From Nocardia inohanensis NBRC 100128 (lineage in GTDB: Bacteria; Actinomycetota; Actinomycetes; Mycobacteriales; Mycobacteriaceae): 64,000 nt of DNA. The translations under genes were made by a program, and so were the position numbers. Location of the stretch: positions 124,001 through 188,000 of the forward strand of contig NZ_BDBK01000017.1 in the NCBI RefSeq assembly GCF_001612945.1, read 5' to 3'. Below the pieces are notes generated by a model. The model saw only the letters and a list, made by a program, of their open reading frames with translations. It had not been told where the DNA came from and did no database searches. Every line of letters begins with the position of its first letter. Positions within the stretch are counted from its first letter, which is position 1. This document shows, piece after piece, positions 8,528 to 17,094 of the stretch.

Positions 8528-10041
8528 CCGAAGCGGCGGTAGACACCGCTCCACAGCCCGGGCAACACCGCAAGAAGCGCGGATTCCCCTCCACCTACAC
8601 GATTCTGGCGGGCGTCACGGTCGCGGTGTGGCTGCTGGCCTTCGTGATCCCGCCCGGCGTCTACGAGATGGACGACAAGGGCCATCCGATCGCCGGCTCC
8701 TATCACCGCATCGACTCGGCCAAGAGTTTCGTGGAACGGCTGCGGGACCTGTTCCTGGCTCCGATCAACGGGCTCTACGGCATTCAGGACAAGACCGGGC
8801 AGGTCGGCCCGGATCTCTCCGGTGACCTCTACGGCGCGGCCGCGGTCTTCATGTTCGTGCTGGCGGTGGGCGCGTTCATCACCGTCGCCTTCGCCACCGG
8901 TGCGCTGGACAGCGGTATCGGCCGCCTCGCCTACAAACTGCGCGACCGTTCCTTCCTGCTGATCGTCGGCATCATGGTGGTGTTCGCGGTGGCGGGCACG
9001 GTCGAAGGCTTCGCGGAGGAGACGCTGGGCTTCTACGCGCTGCTGGTGCCTTTGATGCTGGCGCTGGGCTACGACCGCATGACGGCGGTCGGCGCGATCA
9101 TCTCCGGCGCGGGCATCGGCGTGTTGTGCTCCACCGTCAACCCTTTCGCCACCGGCACCGCCTCCTCGGCGGCGGGCATCGCCATCGGTGACGGCATCGT
9201 GCTGCGCGTGGCCATGCTCGTCGTGCTCACCGCGGTGACCGTCGCCTACGTGCTCTGGTACGCCCGCCGGGTGAAATCCGATCCGGACAAGTCGTGGTCG
9301 GGCTGGCTGCCCGGCGACCGCGATGTGAAAGCCGAGGAGCACGAACCGGATCCGATGACCAAGCGCCAGGTCGCGGTGGTGTGGCTGGTCGGCCTGACCT
9401 TCGCCTTCATGATCTTCTCGATCATCCCGTGGGGCACCGTCGTCAAAGGCCCGGACGCCCAGAAGTATCCGTGGGAGCTGGACTGGTTCTTCCCGGAGCT
9501 GACCGCCCTGTTCCTGGTCGGCGCGGTGGTGGTGGGCCTGGTCGGCGGGCTCGGCGAGGCCAGGATGTCCGAGCAGATCGGTAAGGGCTTCGGCGATTTC
9601 GTGGGTGCGGGCATCGTGATCGTGCTGGCCCGCGGCGTCACCGTGATCATGAACAACACCCAGATCACCTCGACGGTGCTGCACGCCCTCGAAGGCGTGG
9701 TGACCGGCACTTCCTCGGCGGTCTTCGCGGTGGCGGTCTTCCTGGTGAACGTGCCCCTGGCGTTCCTCATCCCCTCCACCTCCGGCCACGCCACCCTGGC
9801 CATGCCGATCATGGCCCCGCTCGCCGATTTCGCGAATGTGCCGCGCTCCCTGGTGGTTACGGCCTGGCAGTCCGCCTCGGGCTGGGCGAATCTGGTCACC
9901 CCGACCACGGCCGTGGTGACCGGTGGCATCGCTCTGGCCAAGGTGCGCTACGACCGCTACGTCAAGTTCATCGCCCCGCTGATGGGCATCCTGTTCGTGC
10001 TGATCTGCGCGTTCCTGGCGGTCGCGGCTCTGATCGGCTAA
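8524..10041 (+). CDS. YfcC-family (C4-dicarboxylate/amino-acid type) membrane carrier
   Basis: A 505-aa polytopic protein with about 12 hydrophobic segments. It begins with a short charged tail and RGFPSTYTILAGVTVAVWLL, a start typical of the YfcC/DcuC ion-transporter superfamily, and contains TVEGFAEETLGFYALLVPLM and the C-terminal helix-break FLIPSTSGHATLAMPIMAPL, both hallmarks of that group. These carriers move dicarboxylates, arginine/ornithine or short peptides. GTG 8524 overlaps the peptidase stop (GTGA), so the two are coupled. Its stop overlaps the convergent TetR stop by 4 nt. Confidence 0.85.
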   Translation: MTEAAVDTAPQPGQHRKKRGFPSTYTILAGVTVAVWLLAFVIPPGVYEMDDKGHPIAGSYHRIDSAKSFVERLRDLFLAPINGLYGIQDKTGQVGPDLSGDLYGAAAVFMFVLAVGAFITVAFATGALDSGIGRLAYKLRDRSFLLIVGIMVVFAVAGTVEGFAEETLGFYALLVPLMLALGYDRMTAVGAIISGAGIGVLCSTVNPFATGTASSAAGIAIGDGIVLRVAMLVVLTAVTVAYVLWYARRVKSDPDKSWSGWLPGDRDVKAEEHEPDPMTKRQVAVVWLVGLTFAFMIFSIIPWGTVVKGPDAQKYPWELDWFFPELTALFLVGAVVVGLVGGLGEARMSEQIGKGFGDFVGAGIVIVLARGVTVIMNNTQITSTVLHALEGVVTGTSSAVFAVAVFLVNVPLAFLIPSTSGHATLAMPIMAPLADFANVPRSLVVTAWQSASGWANLVTPTTAVVTGGIALAKVRYDRYVKFIAPLMGILFVLICAFLAVAALIG

Positions 10042-10610
10042 CTCTCGGTGAAACGCTCCCAGGCCAGGCGCAGATGCGCGGTCATATCGATGCTCTCGTC
10101 GATCAGCCAGCGCGACTGCAAACCGTCGGTGAGCGCCAGGAAAACCGTTGCCATGGCCTCGATATCGACGTGCTCGGGTAGCCGGCCGGACTCCCGCATA
10201 CCGCGCAGCACCGCGATCATCCCCGCGGTGCTGCGCCGGTAGTGCTCGCGCATGTACTCGTGCGCGGGATGACGCGGGTCGGCCGCGGCCGCCTGCATAT
10301 GGGTGAAAAGCTCGACCAGGCCCGGCACCTCGATATTGCGTCGGATGATCTTTATGAGGTCTTCGGGATTCTCGTAGTGGGCGGCCATGGCGGCCCCGTC
10401 GATCTCGTCGCGCTTGCGCAGCACCGCGACGAACAGCTCCTCCTTGGACCCGAAGTAGTGCAGCAATCCGCTCTGGCTCAGCCCGACCGCCTCGGCCAGC
10501 TCCGCCACCGAGGTCGCGAGGAACCCGCGCTCGGCGATGGTCGCCAGCGCGGCCTCGAGAATCTGCTCTCGTCGTTCGATGCCCTTGCCGTAGGGCCCGC
10601 GTTTCGCCAC
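10038..10610 (-). CDS. TetR-family transcriptional regulator
   Basis: N-terminal HTH with the TetR pattern: QILEAALATIAERGFLATSV, AEAVGLSQSGLLHYFGSKEE at residues 15-57. The C-terminal 130 residues form the ligand-binding/dimerisation domain. Length 190 aa is standard; the start is GTG 10610. It is divergent from the GH1 glycosidase gene across 68 bp that contain a 7-bp-arm inverted repeat, so it probably represses its own gene and the glycosidase. It also ends against the YfcC carrier gene. Confidence 0.88.
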   Translation of the reverse strand: MAKRGPYGKGIERREQILEAALATIAERGFLATSVAELAEAVGLSQSGLLHYFGSKEELFVAVLRKRDEIDGAAMAAHYENPEDLIKIIRRNIEVPGLVELFTHMQAAAADPRHPAHEYMREHYRRSTAGMIAVLRGMRESGRLPEHVDIEAMATVFLALTDGLQSRWLIDESIDMTAHLRLAWERFTES

Positions 10611-10651
10611 CGCCCGAGTGTATGCGCTGCTGGTGGGCTGCCTTGCGAGCC

Positions 10652-10674
10652 AAAACCGAGCACTGTACGGTTTT
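10652..10674. promoter_or_regulatory. Candidate TetR operator
   Basis: Perfect inverted repeat AAAACCG-N9-CGGTTTT centred in the 68-bp gap between the TetR start (10610) and the GH1 start (10679). Size and symmetry suit a TetR dimer. Confidence 0.65.
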
Positions 10675-10678
10675 CGAT

Positions 10679-11998
10679 ATGCGATTCCGCCGCCGCAATC
10701 TCGCCCTCGTCGTCCTCGCCGCCTCGGCCGCGCTCACCCAGACCGCGGCCCCGGCCTTCGCGCGCCCCGAACCGCCCGCGCGGGTCGAGCCGTTGGGCGC
10801 GGACTTCATGTGGGGCGTGGCGGCCTCCGGCTTTCAGTCGGAAGGGCATGCGCCGGACAGCAATTGGTCGCGCTATGTGGCCGGCGGCAAGGTCTCCGAT
10901 CGGTACCGCGATTCGATCGACTTCTTCACCCGCTACAAGTCCGACATCCAGCTGGCGAAGGACTTGGGTGTGAAGGTCTATCGCATCGGCATCGAATGGG
11001 CGCGCGTGCAGCCGCAGCCCGGGGTGTGGGACGAGAACGCCCTGCGCTTCTACGACGATGTCATCGCCACCATCCGCGCCGCCGGGATGCGCCCGATGCT
11101 CACCATCGACCACTGGGTGTACCCGGGCTGGGAGGTGGATCGCGGCGGCTGGAGCAATCCCGGCATCGTCGAGGACTGGCTGGCCAATGCCCGCGTGGTG
11201 GTCGATCGGTTCGCGAGCGCCGACCCGCTGTGGGTGACGTTCAACGAACCCATCGCCAATGTGGCGCTGGAGATCGGCTACGGCGGCATGCCCGCGACCT
11301 CGTTCACCGCCATGCAGGACAAGCTGGCCCGGGCGCACAACGGCATCTACGACTACATCCACGCCGAGCAGCCCGGGGCGCTGGTCACCAGCAACGTCGC
11401 CTATATGCCGGGTTTCGAGGAGGGGGCCAACGGCCGTTTCGTCGACAGTATCGCCGCCAAGCTCGATTACGTGGGCATCGACTACTACTACGGCCTCTCG
11501 CCGGACACTATCGCCTCGCAGGCGGCGGTCAAGGACATGTGGACCAAGCCGCTCCAGCCGGAGGGCATCTACTATGCGCTGCAACACTATTCGCGCAAGT
11601 TCCCCGGCAAGCCGCTCTACATCGTGGAGAACGGCATGCCCACCGAGGACGGCAAGCCGCGCGCCGACGGTTACACCCGCGCCGACAACCTCCGCGACAA
11701 TATCTACTGGATCCAGCGCGCCAAGGCCGACGGCATGAACGTGATCGGCTACAACTACTGGAGCCTCACCGACAACTACGAATGGGGCTCCTACACACCG
11801 CGTTTCGGTCTGTACACGGTCGACGTGCTGACCGACCCGAGCCTCACCCGCAAGCCCACCGACGCGGTCCCGGCCTACACCGAGATCACCCGCGCCGGCG
11901 GCGTTCCCGCGGACTACCGGCCCACCCGGAACCCGCAGCCGTGCTCGCTGGTCGATCCGCTGGACAGCTGCACCGATCCGGTGACCGTCCCGCGCTAG
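10679..11998 (+). CDS. Secreted glycoside hydrolase family 1 enzyme
   Basis: The 439-aa protein begins with an Arg-rich signal peptide (MRFRRRNLALVVLAASAAL) with a cleavage region near APAFA. The catalytic domain has FMWGVAASGFQSEG, the acid/base TFNEP (Glu190) and the nucleophile motif YIVENG (Glu317), the two glutamates of retaining GH1 enzymes, plus GYNYWSLTDNYEW near the end. It likely cleaves beta-glycosides outside the cytoplasm; export is unusual for GH1 enzymes, most of which are cytosolic. ATG 10679 is placed directly before the signal peptide. Regulation by the divergent TetR protein is likely. Confidence 0.9.
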   Translation: MRFRRRNLALVVLAASAALTQTAAPAFARPEPPARVEPLGADFMWGVAASGFQSEGHAPDSNWSRYVAGGKVSDRYRDSIDFFTRYKSDIQLAKDLGVKVYRIGIEWARVQPQPGVWDENALRFYDDVIATIRAAGMRPMLTIDHWVYPGWEVDRGGWSNPGIVEDWLANARVVVDRFASADPLWVTFNEPIANVALEIGYGGMPATSFTAMQDKLARAHNGIYDYIHAEQPGALVTSNVAYMPGFEEGANGRFVDSIAAKLDYVGIDYYYGLSPDTIASQAAVKDMWTKPLQPEGIYYALQHYSRKFPGKPLYIVENGMPTEDGKPRADGYTRADNLRDNIYWIQRAKADGMNVIGYNYWSLTDNYEWGSYTPRFGLYTVDVLTDPSLTRKPTDAVPAYTEITRAGGVPADYRPTRNPQPCSLVDPLDSCTDPVTVPR

Positions 11999-12071
11999 CC
12001 GGTGGCGGCAGCGCGCACCAGCGCGGTGGAGCGGGCCGGCGCCTCGGCGGCCGGGGAGTCGTCTATCGCGT

Positions 12072-12878
12072 TCAGCCCCATGTCATTTCACCCTTCGCGA
12101 CCTTGGTGCCGAGGTTCGCGGCGATCTTCAGCCCCGCATCGGGGTATGCCTCGAGCAGTGTGGATTCGGCGGTGGCGGCATCGGGGGAGTCGGCGATGAC
12201 CTTCTCGAAGAACCACAGGTAGTCGCCGGTCTGGCGGATGGCGGTCTGATCGGTGGGCGTGCCCGCCGCACGGTGGCCGGCGACCACGAAGGTGGGGTCC
12301 AGGGCGAGTAGATCGTCCAGAGCGCCGCGCCAGGCGGCCCGCTGCTCCGGCGTGGCGGTGTCGGCGGTCCAGACGTGCAGGCCCTCGAACAGCAGCACGC
12401 CGCCGAGCAGGGCCCGGGCCACGGGCTCGTAGACATACCAGGCGCGATCGCCCAGGGCGTCGGTGGCGCGGCGGATCTCCAGCGCGGTGCCGTCCACGGT
12501 GACGGTGTCCGTGGTGAGCGGGTCGATATTCACCAGGCGGGTGGGCAGATTCGCGCCCAGGTGCGCCCACGCCTGGAGTTTGCCCGCGTAGCTCTCCCGA
12601 ATGTGCTCGATGACGTCGGCGGGAGCGAGGAACTTCGCCTCGGGGAAGGCGTCGGCGATCACCTCCGCGCCGAAGTAGAAGTCGGGATCACCGGCGGTGA
12701 TCAGCACCGTGCCGAGCCGCTTGCCCGAGTCCAGCACCTCGGCCACGATGCGGTGGCCGTCGGCGCGGGTGAACCCGGCATCCACCACGAGGGCCTCGGT
12801 CGCACCCGTCACCAGCACGCTGGTCTTGTTCAACGAGGCGTCCGCGGAGTCGAAGATCCGGTATTCGAGGCTGGTCAT
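12072..12878 (-). CDS. Metallo-beta-lactamase-fold protein with degenerate metal site
   Basis: The fold is recognisable: KTSVLVTGATEALVVDAGF, LITAGDPDFYFGAE, WTADTAT and VVAGHRAAG. In active members the second block is THxHxDHxxG with metal-binding histidines; here it reads TAGDPDF, so three metal-binding histidines are replaced and only the Asp remains. The late GH motif is kept. It is therefore probably not a normal zinc hydrolase and may be a binding protein or use a different chemistry. Length 268 aa is normal and the rest of the sequence looks intact, so it is a diverged gene rather than a broken one. The neighbour at 13217 is an oxidoreductase on the same strand. Confidence 0.75.
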   Translation of the reverse strand: MTSLEYRIFDSADASLNKTSVLVTGATEALVVDAGFTRADGHRIVAEVLDSGKRLGTVLITAGDPDFYFGAEVIADAFPEAKFLAPADVIEHIRESYAGKLQAWAHLGANLPTRLVNIDPLTTDTVTVDGTALEIRRATDALGDRAWYVYEPVARALLGGVLLFEGLHVWTADTATPEQRAAWRGALDDLLALDPTFVVAGHRAAGTPTDQTAIRQTGDYLWFFEKVIADSPDAATAESTLLEAYPDAGLKIAANLGTKVAKGEMTWG

Positions 12879-13216
12879 AGCTGCTTGCCTTCCTGGTCAT
12901 CTCGATTGGCTATGACCGGAAGCCTATGGGGATGAACTGGCCTTCCACGGGATTCGAGCGGGCCAGGTGCACCAGTGGGGCGCGATCGCCGCGATCGACG
13001 GCCCGGTCGCCCTGTTCACGCCCGCGGTGATCGACGCCGATACGCGCGAGCGGATCCGCGCCGCCCTCTGCGCCACCGCTCCCGCGCAGCCGCGGATCGA
13101 CGCGCCGGACCTCCCGGCGGGCAACGGTATTCGGGATGCCGCGCGGGTGCGGCTGCTGGCGGGGGCGCTGCTGCTGCTCGCGCTGGCCGCGGCCACGGGC
13201 GCGAATCGAGATCCGC
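12879..13216. other. 338-bp region upstream of the MBL-fold gene, partly coding
   Basis: Apart from the possible small gene at 12967, it contains an 8-bp inverted repeat, ggtcatag at 12873-12880 and ctatgacc at 12910-12917, with a third ggtcat at 12895. This overlaps the MBL-fold start codon and may be a control site for that gene. No terminator is visible. Confidence 0.4.
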
Positions 13217-13236
13217 TCAGCGCAATGCCGGAATGA
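12967..13236 (+). CDS. Small protein of unknown function, possibly a truncated remnant
   Basis: From GTG 12967 the frame has almost exclusively G or C at third positions over 89 codons, as real genes here do. The product starts HQWGAIAAIDGPVALF and has one hydrophobic segment near its C-terminus (RLLAGALLLLALAAATG). The same frame stays open and coding-like for about 17 codons upstream without a start codon, back to a stop at 12913, so this could be the 3' remnant of a larger gene. No ribosome binding site is evident. The end overlaps the 3' end of the convergent LLM gene by 20 nt. Confidence 0.4.
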   Translation: MHQWGAIAAIDGPVALFTPAVIDADTRERIRAALCATAPAQPRIDAPDLPAGNGIRDAARVRLLAGALLLLALAAATGANRDPLSAMPE

Positions 13237-14209
13237 CCTCGCTTTCGAACAGCTCCACGCCGGAGCGGTCGTAGGCGGTCTCCGGGAAGTAGTGGATGGC
13301 GTAGGCGAGGCCGAGATCGCGCACCTGCGCGAGCTTTTCGATGATCTGCTCCGGCGTGCCGACGGCGGGGGAGGTGCGGAACAGGTCCTTGACGTGCTGC
13401 TGCGCCCCTTCCGCACCGGTGTACGGGGTCAGCCGCGCCACCAGCGCCGCCAGACGCTCCTCCACCTCGGCCTCGGTCGCGCCGACCAGGGTGTTGAAAT
13501 TGGAGCTGCGGGTGATGGCGTCGAAATCGGTTCCGACATCGGCGCAGTGGGCGCGCAGCAGTTCGGACTTCTGGGTGAAGGTCTCCGGATCGCCCGCGAA
13601 GTTGGTGTAGGAGGCGTACTTCGCGGCGATGCGCAGCGTCTTCTTCTCCCCGCCGCCCGCGACCCAGATCGGAATCCCGCCTTCCTGCAAAGGAAGCGGC
13701 CGCACGATGGCCTCGTTCACCTGGTAGTGCTTGCCGTCCAGGGTGGCCTTGCCGGTGGTCCAGGCCTGCTTGAAGATCTGCACGCCTTCGTCCAGGCGCG
13801 CCAGTCGCTCACCGGCGGACGGGAATCCGTAACCGTAGGCCCGCCATTCGTGCTCGTACCAGCCCGCGCCGATACCCATCTCCAGCCGCCCGCCCGAGAT
13901 CAGATCCACGGTGGCCGCGACCTTGGCCAGGTAGGCCGGATTGCGGTAGCTGATGGCGGTACACATCTGCCCCAGCCGCACCCGCGAGGTGCTCGCCGCG
14001 AAGGCGGACATCAGCGTCCACGCCTCGTGGGTGGCCTCTTCGGTCGGGACCGGGACGGTGTGGAAGTGGTCGTAGACCCAGATGGATTCCCAGGCGTCGG
14101 TGGCATCGGCGCGTTGCGCCAGGTCTCGCATCACCCCCCACTGTGCCGCCGGGTCGATACCGACCAGGTCGAGTCGCCAGCCCTGTGGGACGAAGAGGCC
14201 GAAGCGCAC
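13217..14209 (-). CDS. LLM-class F420-dependent oxidoreductase
   Basis: A luciferase-like TIM barrel of 330 aa: RFGLFVPQGW at the start, WVYDHFHTVPV, RVRLGQMCTA, GRLEMGIGAGW and IPIWVAGGGEKKTLR. These blocks match the actinobacterial F420-dependent subgroup, which catalyses hydride transfer to or from small organic substrates in the cytosol. GTG 14209 is chosen because AGGGAG lies 6-7 nt upstream and the protein begins exactly where the family does; longer in-frame versions have an unstructured, non-family extension. Substrate unknown. The dienelactone hydrolase gene at 14373 is divergent. Confidence 0.85.
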   Translation of the reverse strand: MRFGLFVPQGWRLDLVGIDPAAQWGVMRDLAQRADATDAWESIWVYDHFHTVPVPTEEATHEAWTLMSAFAASTSRVRLGQMCTAISYRNPAYLAKVAATVDLISGGRLEMGIGAGWYEHEWRAYGYGFPSAGERLARLDEGVQIFKQAWTTGKATLDGKHYQVNEAIVRPLPLQEGGIPIWVAGGGEKKTLRIAAKYASYTNFAGDPETFTQKSELLRAHCADVGTDFDAITRSSNFNTLVGATEAEVEERLAALVARLTPYTGAEGAQQHVKDLFRTSPAVGTPEQIIEKLAQVRDLGLAYAIHYFPETAYDRSGVELFESEVIPALR

Positions 14210-14372
14210 GTGAATCTCCCTTCGAGTGTTCCGAGCAACCACTGTCTCGGCTGAGCCGGGACATCCGCAATGATTCCGCGCCCCGTGCGCCGAAAAGCAA
14301 ATTGTCCCAGACGGGTTAGCATGGAGCGGCAGCGGCCACTGGGGGACCGCCACACAGGGAAGGCGCTCGACG

Positions 14373-15062
14373 ATGAGCACTATCGAACTGACCACACCCG
14401 ACGGCACCATCGATGCCCTGCTGGAGCGGCCCGCGGGCCCCGGCCCCCGGCCCGGCGTGGTGGTCCTGCACGACGGGCTCGGCATGACCGTCGACACCCA
14501 GCGTACGGTGCGCCGGCTCAGCAACAACGGCTATCTCACCATCGCGCCGAACCTGTTCGCGCGCGGTCGCGTTCGCTGCGTGCCCACCCTGCTGCGTGAG
14601 GTCATGACCGGCGTGGCCGGCGTCGGCACCCGCGACATCCTCGCCGCCCGCGCACTCCTGGCCGCCGACCCGGACTGCACCGGCAAGATCGCCGTAGTCG
14701 GCTTCTGTCTCGGCGGCGGCTTCGCACTCCTGGTGTCCCCCAAAGGTTTCGACGCCGCCGCGCCGTTCTACCCCTCCGGCAGCGGCAAATACGCCGACTT
14801 CCTGCGCGGCGCGTGCCCGGTGGTGGCCAGCTACGCCCGCAACGACCCGATGAACCCCGGCCGCGGTCCCAAGCTCGAGAAGGTGCTGACCGATTACGGC
14901 GTCGAGCACGACGTCAAAACCTATCCGGGCGTAACCCACTCCTTCGCCAACGAGACCCCGGCCGAACCACTGTTGAAGGTCACCGGACTCGGCTACAACC
15001 ACGAGGCCACCGAGGACGCGTGGCGCCGCATCTTCGCCTTCTTCGACAAGCACCTGGCCTGA
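14373..15062 (+). CDS. Dienelactone hydrolase family protein
   Basis: An alpha/beta hydrolase of 229 aa with the nucleophile elbow GFCLGGG (Cys in place of Ser, as in dienelactone hydrolases), an Asp in YARNDPMN and the His in GVTHSFAN, giving a full Cys-Asp-His triad. Family members hydrolyse lactones in aromatic degradation, but many act on other esters. The start is ATG 14373. It is divergent from the LLM oxidoreductase and its stop adjoins the convergent MFS gene (2 nt apart). Confidence 0.88.
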   Translation: MSTIELTTPDGTIDALLERPAGPGPRPGVVVLHDGLGMTVDTQRTVRRLSNNGYLTIAPNLFARGRVRCVPTLLREVMTGVAGVGTRDILAARALLAADPDCTGKIAVVGFCLGGGFALLVSPKGFDAAAPFYPSGSGKYADFLRGACPVVASYARNDPMNPGRGPKLEKVLTDYGVEHDVKTYPGVTHSFANETPAEPLLKVTGLGYNHEATEDAWRRIFAFFDKHLA

Positions 15063-15063
15063 G

Positions 15064-16281
15064 TCAGTCCCGCCCGCGGGTGAGCAGCGTCAGCGCCCCC
15101 GCGGCGAGTACGGCCAACGCGCCCAGCATGATCGGGTAACCGAGACCGAAGCTGTCGTGCAGCAGCGCCATCACCACGGGAACGCCGAAACCGAGGTAAC
15201 TGACCGCGTAGAACACCGCGGTCAGTCCGGCCAGATCGTCGGGCCGGGCAATGCGTTCGATCTCCAGCAAGCCGGCGACCAGCCCGATGCCGAAGCCCAT
15301 GCCGAGCAGGATCGCGGTCAGCACCGCCAGCCACAGTTGCATCAGGCCGGAACCGACTGCGGCCGCGACCATTCCGCCGATGATCAGCGTCAGCGCCAGC
15401 GCGGGCAGCCGCAGCGTGCCGGGCTGGTCGATCCGGCGCGCCACCGATTGAATGCCGAATCCGCAGCCCAGGGTGATGACAGTGATGAGCGCGGAGAACG
15501 CGATCGGCGCACCGTGCACCTCGGGCATCATGAGCGTCGGCATGATGGCGTAAGCCGTTGCCGACGAAGTGAACAGGAACAGCGAGACCGGCAGCGCGAT
15601 CCACACGAATCGGCGATGACCGGCGGCGGGCACCTTCAGATCGTCGATCAAACGGGCCTTGTCCGGCTGCGGCACAGCGGTTTCCGGCGTTCGCCAGATC
15701 AGTGCGGCGGCGCACACGCACAGCAGCACGTTGATCAGATACGCGAGGGTGTCCGGCCAGGGGGCCCACTGCGCGAGCACACCGGCCACGCCCGCACCGA
15801 CACCGAATCCGCCGGTGAGGCTCATGGCCGAACGTCGTGCCCCGGTGCCCGGTGCGGTCTGCGGCGCGTACGGCGGCTGCGAGAGTTCCTTGAGCCAGCT
15901 GCTGCCGACGGCCATGGCCAGGCCCAATGCCACCCCGCACAGCACCCGCCCGGCGGAGAGCATCGGCACCGCATCGGCGCCGAACGCCAGCAGCAGCGAT
16001 CCGGTGGCGGCGATCAGCGGCGCGGGGCGCATGAGCGGGCGCCGCCCGTAGCGATCCGAGAGCGGTCCGCCGATGAGCAGCGCCGGCACGATTCCCAGTA
16101 CGTATTCGAACAGCAGCAGATCCACCGTGGTGACCGGCAGCCCGTCACGCTTGTACATGACCAGCAGCGGCGTGAATTCGTTTCCGCCCCAGGCGATCGC
16201 GAAGATGGCGAGGGCCACGCCCAGCCAAGCCTTGGTCGAGACGCGGGTTGGCGGGGCGCCGACGGGGGTCAGCGTGGCCAT
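15064..16281 (-). CDS. MFS transporter
   Basis: Twelve predicted hydrophobic helices in 405 aa, with the MFS signature GGPLSDRYGRRPLM in the loop between helices 2 and 3. The second half begins after a short hydrophilic loop (TPETAVPQPDKARL). It is probably a drug or metabolite exporter of the 12-helix type. The ATG at 16281 overlaps the stop of the GntR gene by 1 nt (TAATG), so expression is coupled to that regulator. Substrate cannot be inferred. Confidence 0.85.
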   Translation of the reverse strand: MATLTPVGAPPTRVSTKAWLGVALAIFAIAWGGNEFTPLLVMYKRDGLPVTTVDLLLFEYVLGIVPALLIGGPLSDRYGRRPLMRPAPLIAATGSLLLAFGADAVPMLSAGRVLCGVALGLAMAVGSSWLKELSQPPYAPQTAPGTGARRSAMSLTGGFGVGAGVAGVLAQWAPWPDTLAYLINVLLCVCAAALIWRTPETAVPQPDKARLIDDLKVPAAGHRRFVWIALPVSLFLFTSSATAYAIMPTLMMPEVHGAPIAFSALITVITLGCGFGIQSVARRIDQPGTLRLPALALTLIIGGMVAAAVGSGLMQLWLAVLTAILLGMGFGIGLVAGLLEIERIARPDDLAGLTAVFYAVSYLGFGVPVVMALLHDSFGLGYPIMLGALAVLAAGALTLLTRGRD

Positions 16282-16922
16282 TACTGTCCTCTCAATTCCA
16301 CTCGATGCACATCCGTCAGGTGCTTCGCCAGCGCCGCGGCGAATCCCGTCGGGTCCCCGGCTTCGATGAGATCGGCCAGGCGAGTGTGTTGTTCGATGAT
16401 CAGGTCGGTGTCGGTCTCGCCGTGTCGCAGCGCGACGCTGTTCATGCGGCGCTGGCGTTCGCGCAGCGAGTCGTAGAAGGCGGTCAGCAGCGGGTTGTCC
16501 GCGGCGACCACGTATTCGCGATGGAAATCGGCGTCCACGACGGCGAATTCGTCGAGATCGCCCGCGGCGGCGAGCGCGCGCTGGTGTTCGAGCGAGGCGC
16601 GCAGACGGGGCATGAGGGTGGTGCGGCCGGTGGCCGTGAGCGCGCGTACCGCGCCGGTTTCGACCACGTAGCGAGCGTGGATCACATGCTCGGCTTCGTG
16701 GGAGGGAACGGGTACGACCAGGGCGCCGCGTTTGGGGTAGAGCCGCATCCAGCCCTCGGTCTCGAGGCGCAGGAAGGCTTCGCGTACGGGTGTCCGCGAG
16801 GTGCCGAGCAGGGTGGCGATCTCGCCTTCGCTGATCAGCTCGCCGCCGGGCAGTTCACCGGTGAGGATGCGTTCCTTGACCTCACGGTAGGCGCGCTCGG
16901 CGGATGAATACGTCTTAGACAC
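16281..16922 (-). CDS. GntR-family regulator (FadR/FCD type)
   Basis: The N-terminal winged HTH shows the GntR pattern AYREVKERILTGELPGG, LLGTSRTPVREAFLRLETE and YPKRGALVVP. The C-terminal all-helical domain (HARYVVETGAVRAL, DADFHREYVVAADNPLL) is of the FCD type, which often binds carboxylic acids through a metal. Length from GTG 16922 is 213 aa; no ribosome binding site precedes this GTG, so the transcript could be leaderless. It overlaps the MFS gene and likely controls it through the palindrome at 16941. Confidence 0.85.
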   Translation of the reverse strand: MSKTYSSAERAYREVKERILTGELPGGELISEGEIATLLGTSRTPVREAFLRLETEGWMRLYPKRGALVVPVPSHEAEHVIHARYVVETGAVRALTATGRTTLMPRLRASLEHQRALAAAGDLDEFAVVDADFHREYVVAADNPLLTAFYDSLRERQRRMNSVALRHGETDTDLIIEQHTRLADLIEAGDPTGFAAALAKHLTDVHRVELRGQ

Positions 16923-16940
16923 AAGTCGCAGCCTAGGCGA

Positions 16941-16952
16941 CCAACCGGTTGG
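16941..16952. promoter_or_regulatory. Candidate GntR operator
   Basis: Perfect 12-bp palindrome CCAACCGGTTGG, 18 bp upstream of the GntR start codon, in the region divergent to the thioesterase gene. Position and symmetry fit autoregulation of the GntR-MFS operon. Confidence 0.6.
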
Positions 16953-17094
16953 ATTTGCTGGCCTGTGGCTGGCATCACCCGGGCGACCTGCCCCGGTTGA
17001 AGAGCATGCGGGTGCCCTCACTTGCGCGGGAGGCATCCGGGCGGGGATGATTCGCGTGTTGGCATGTTGCCAGTAGGAGACAGGGAGGTCTGCA

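Noticed and set aside
8275..10809. 844-codon open frame opposite the peptidase and carrier genes
   Set aside because: Long antisense frames are expected at this GC content; composition is not protein-like and real genes cover the same DNA.
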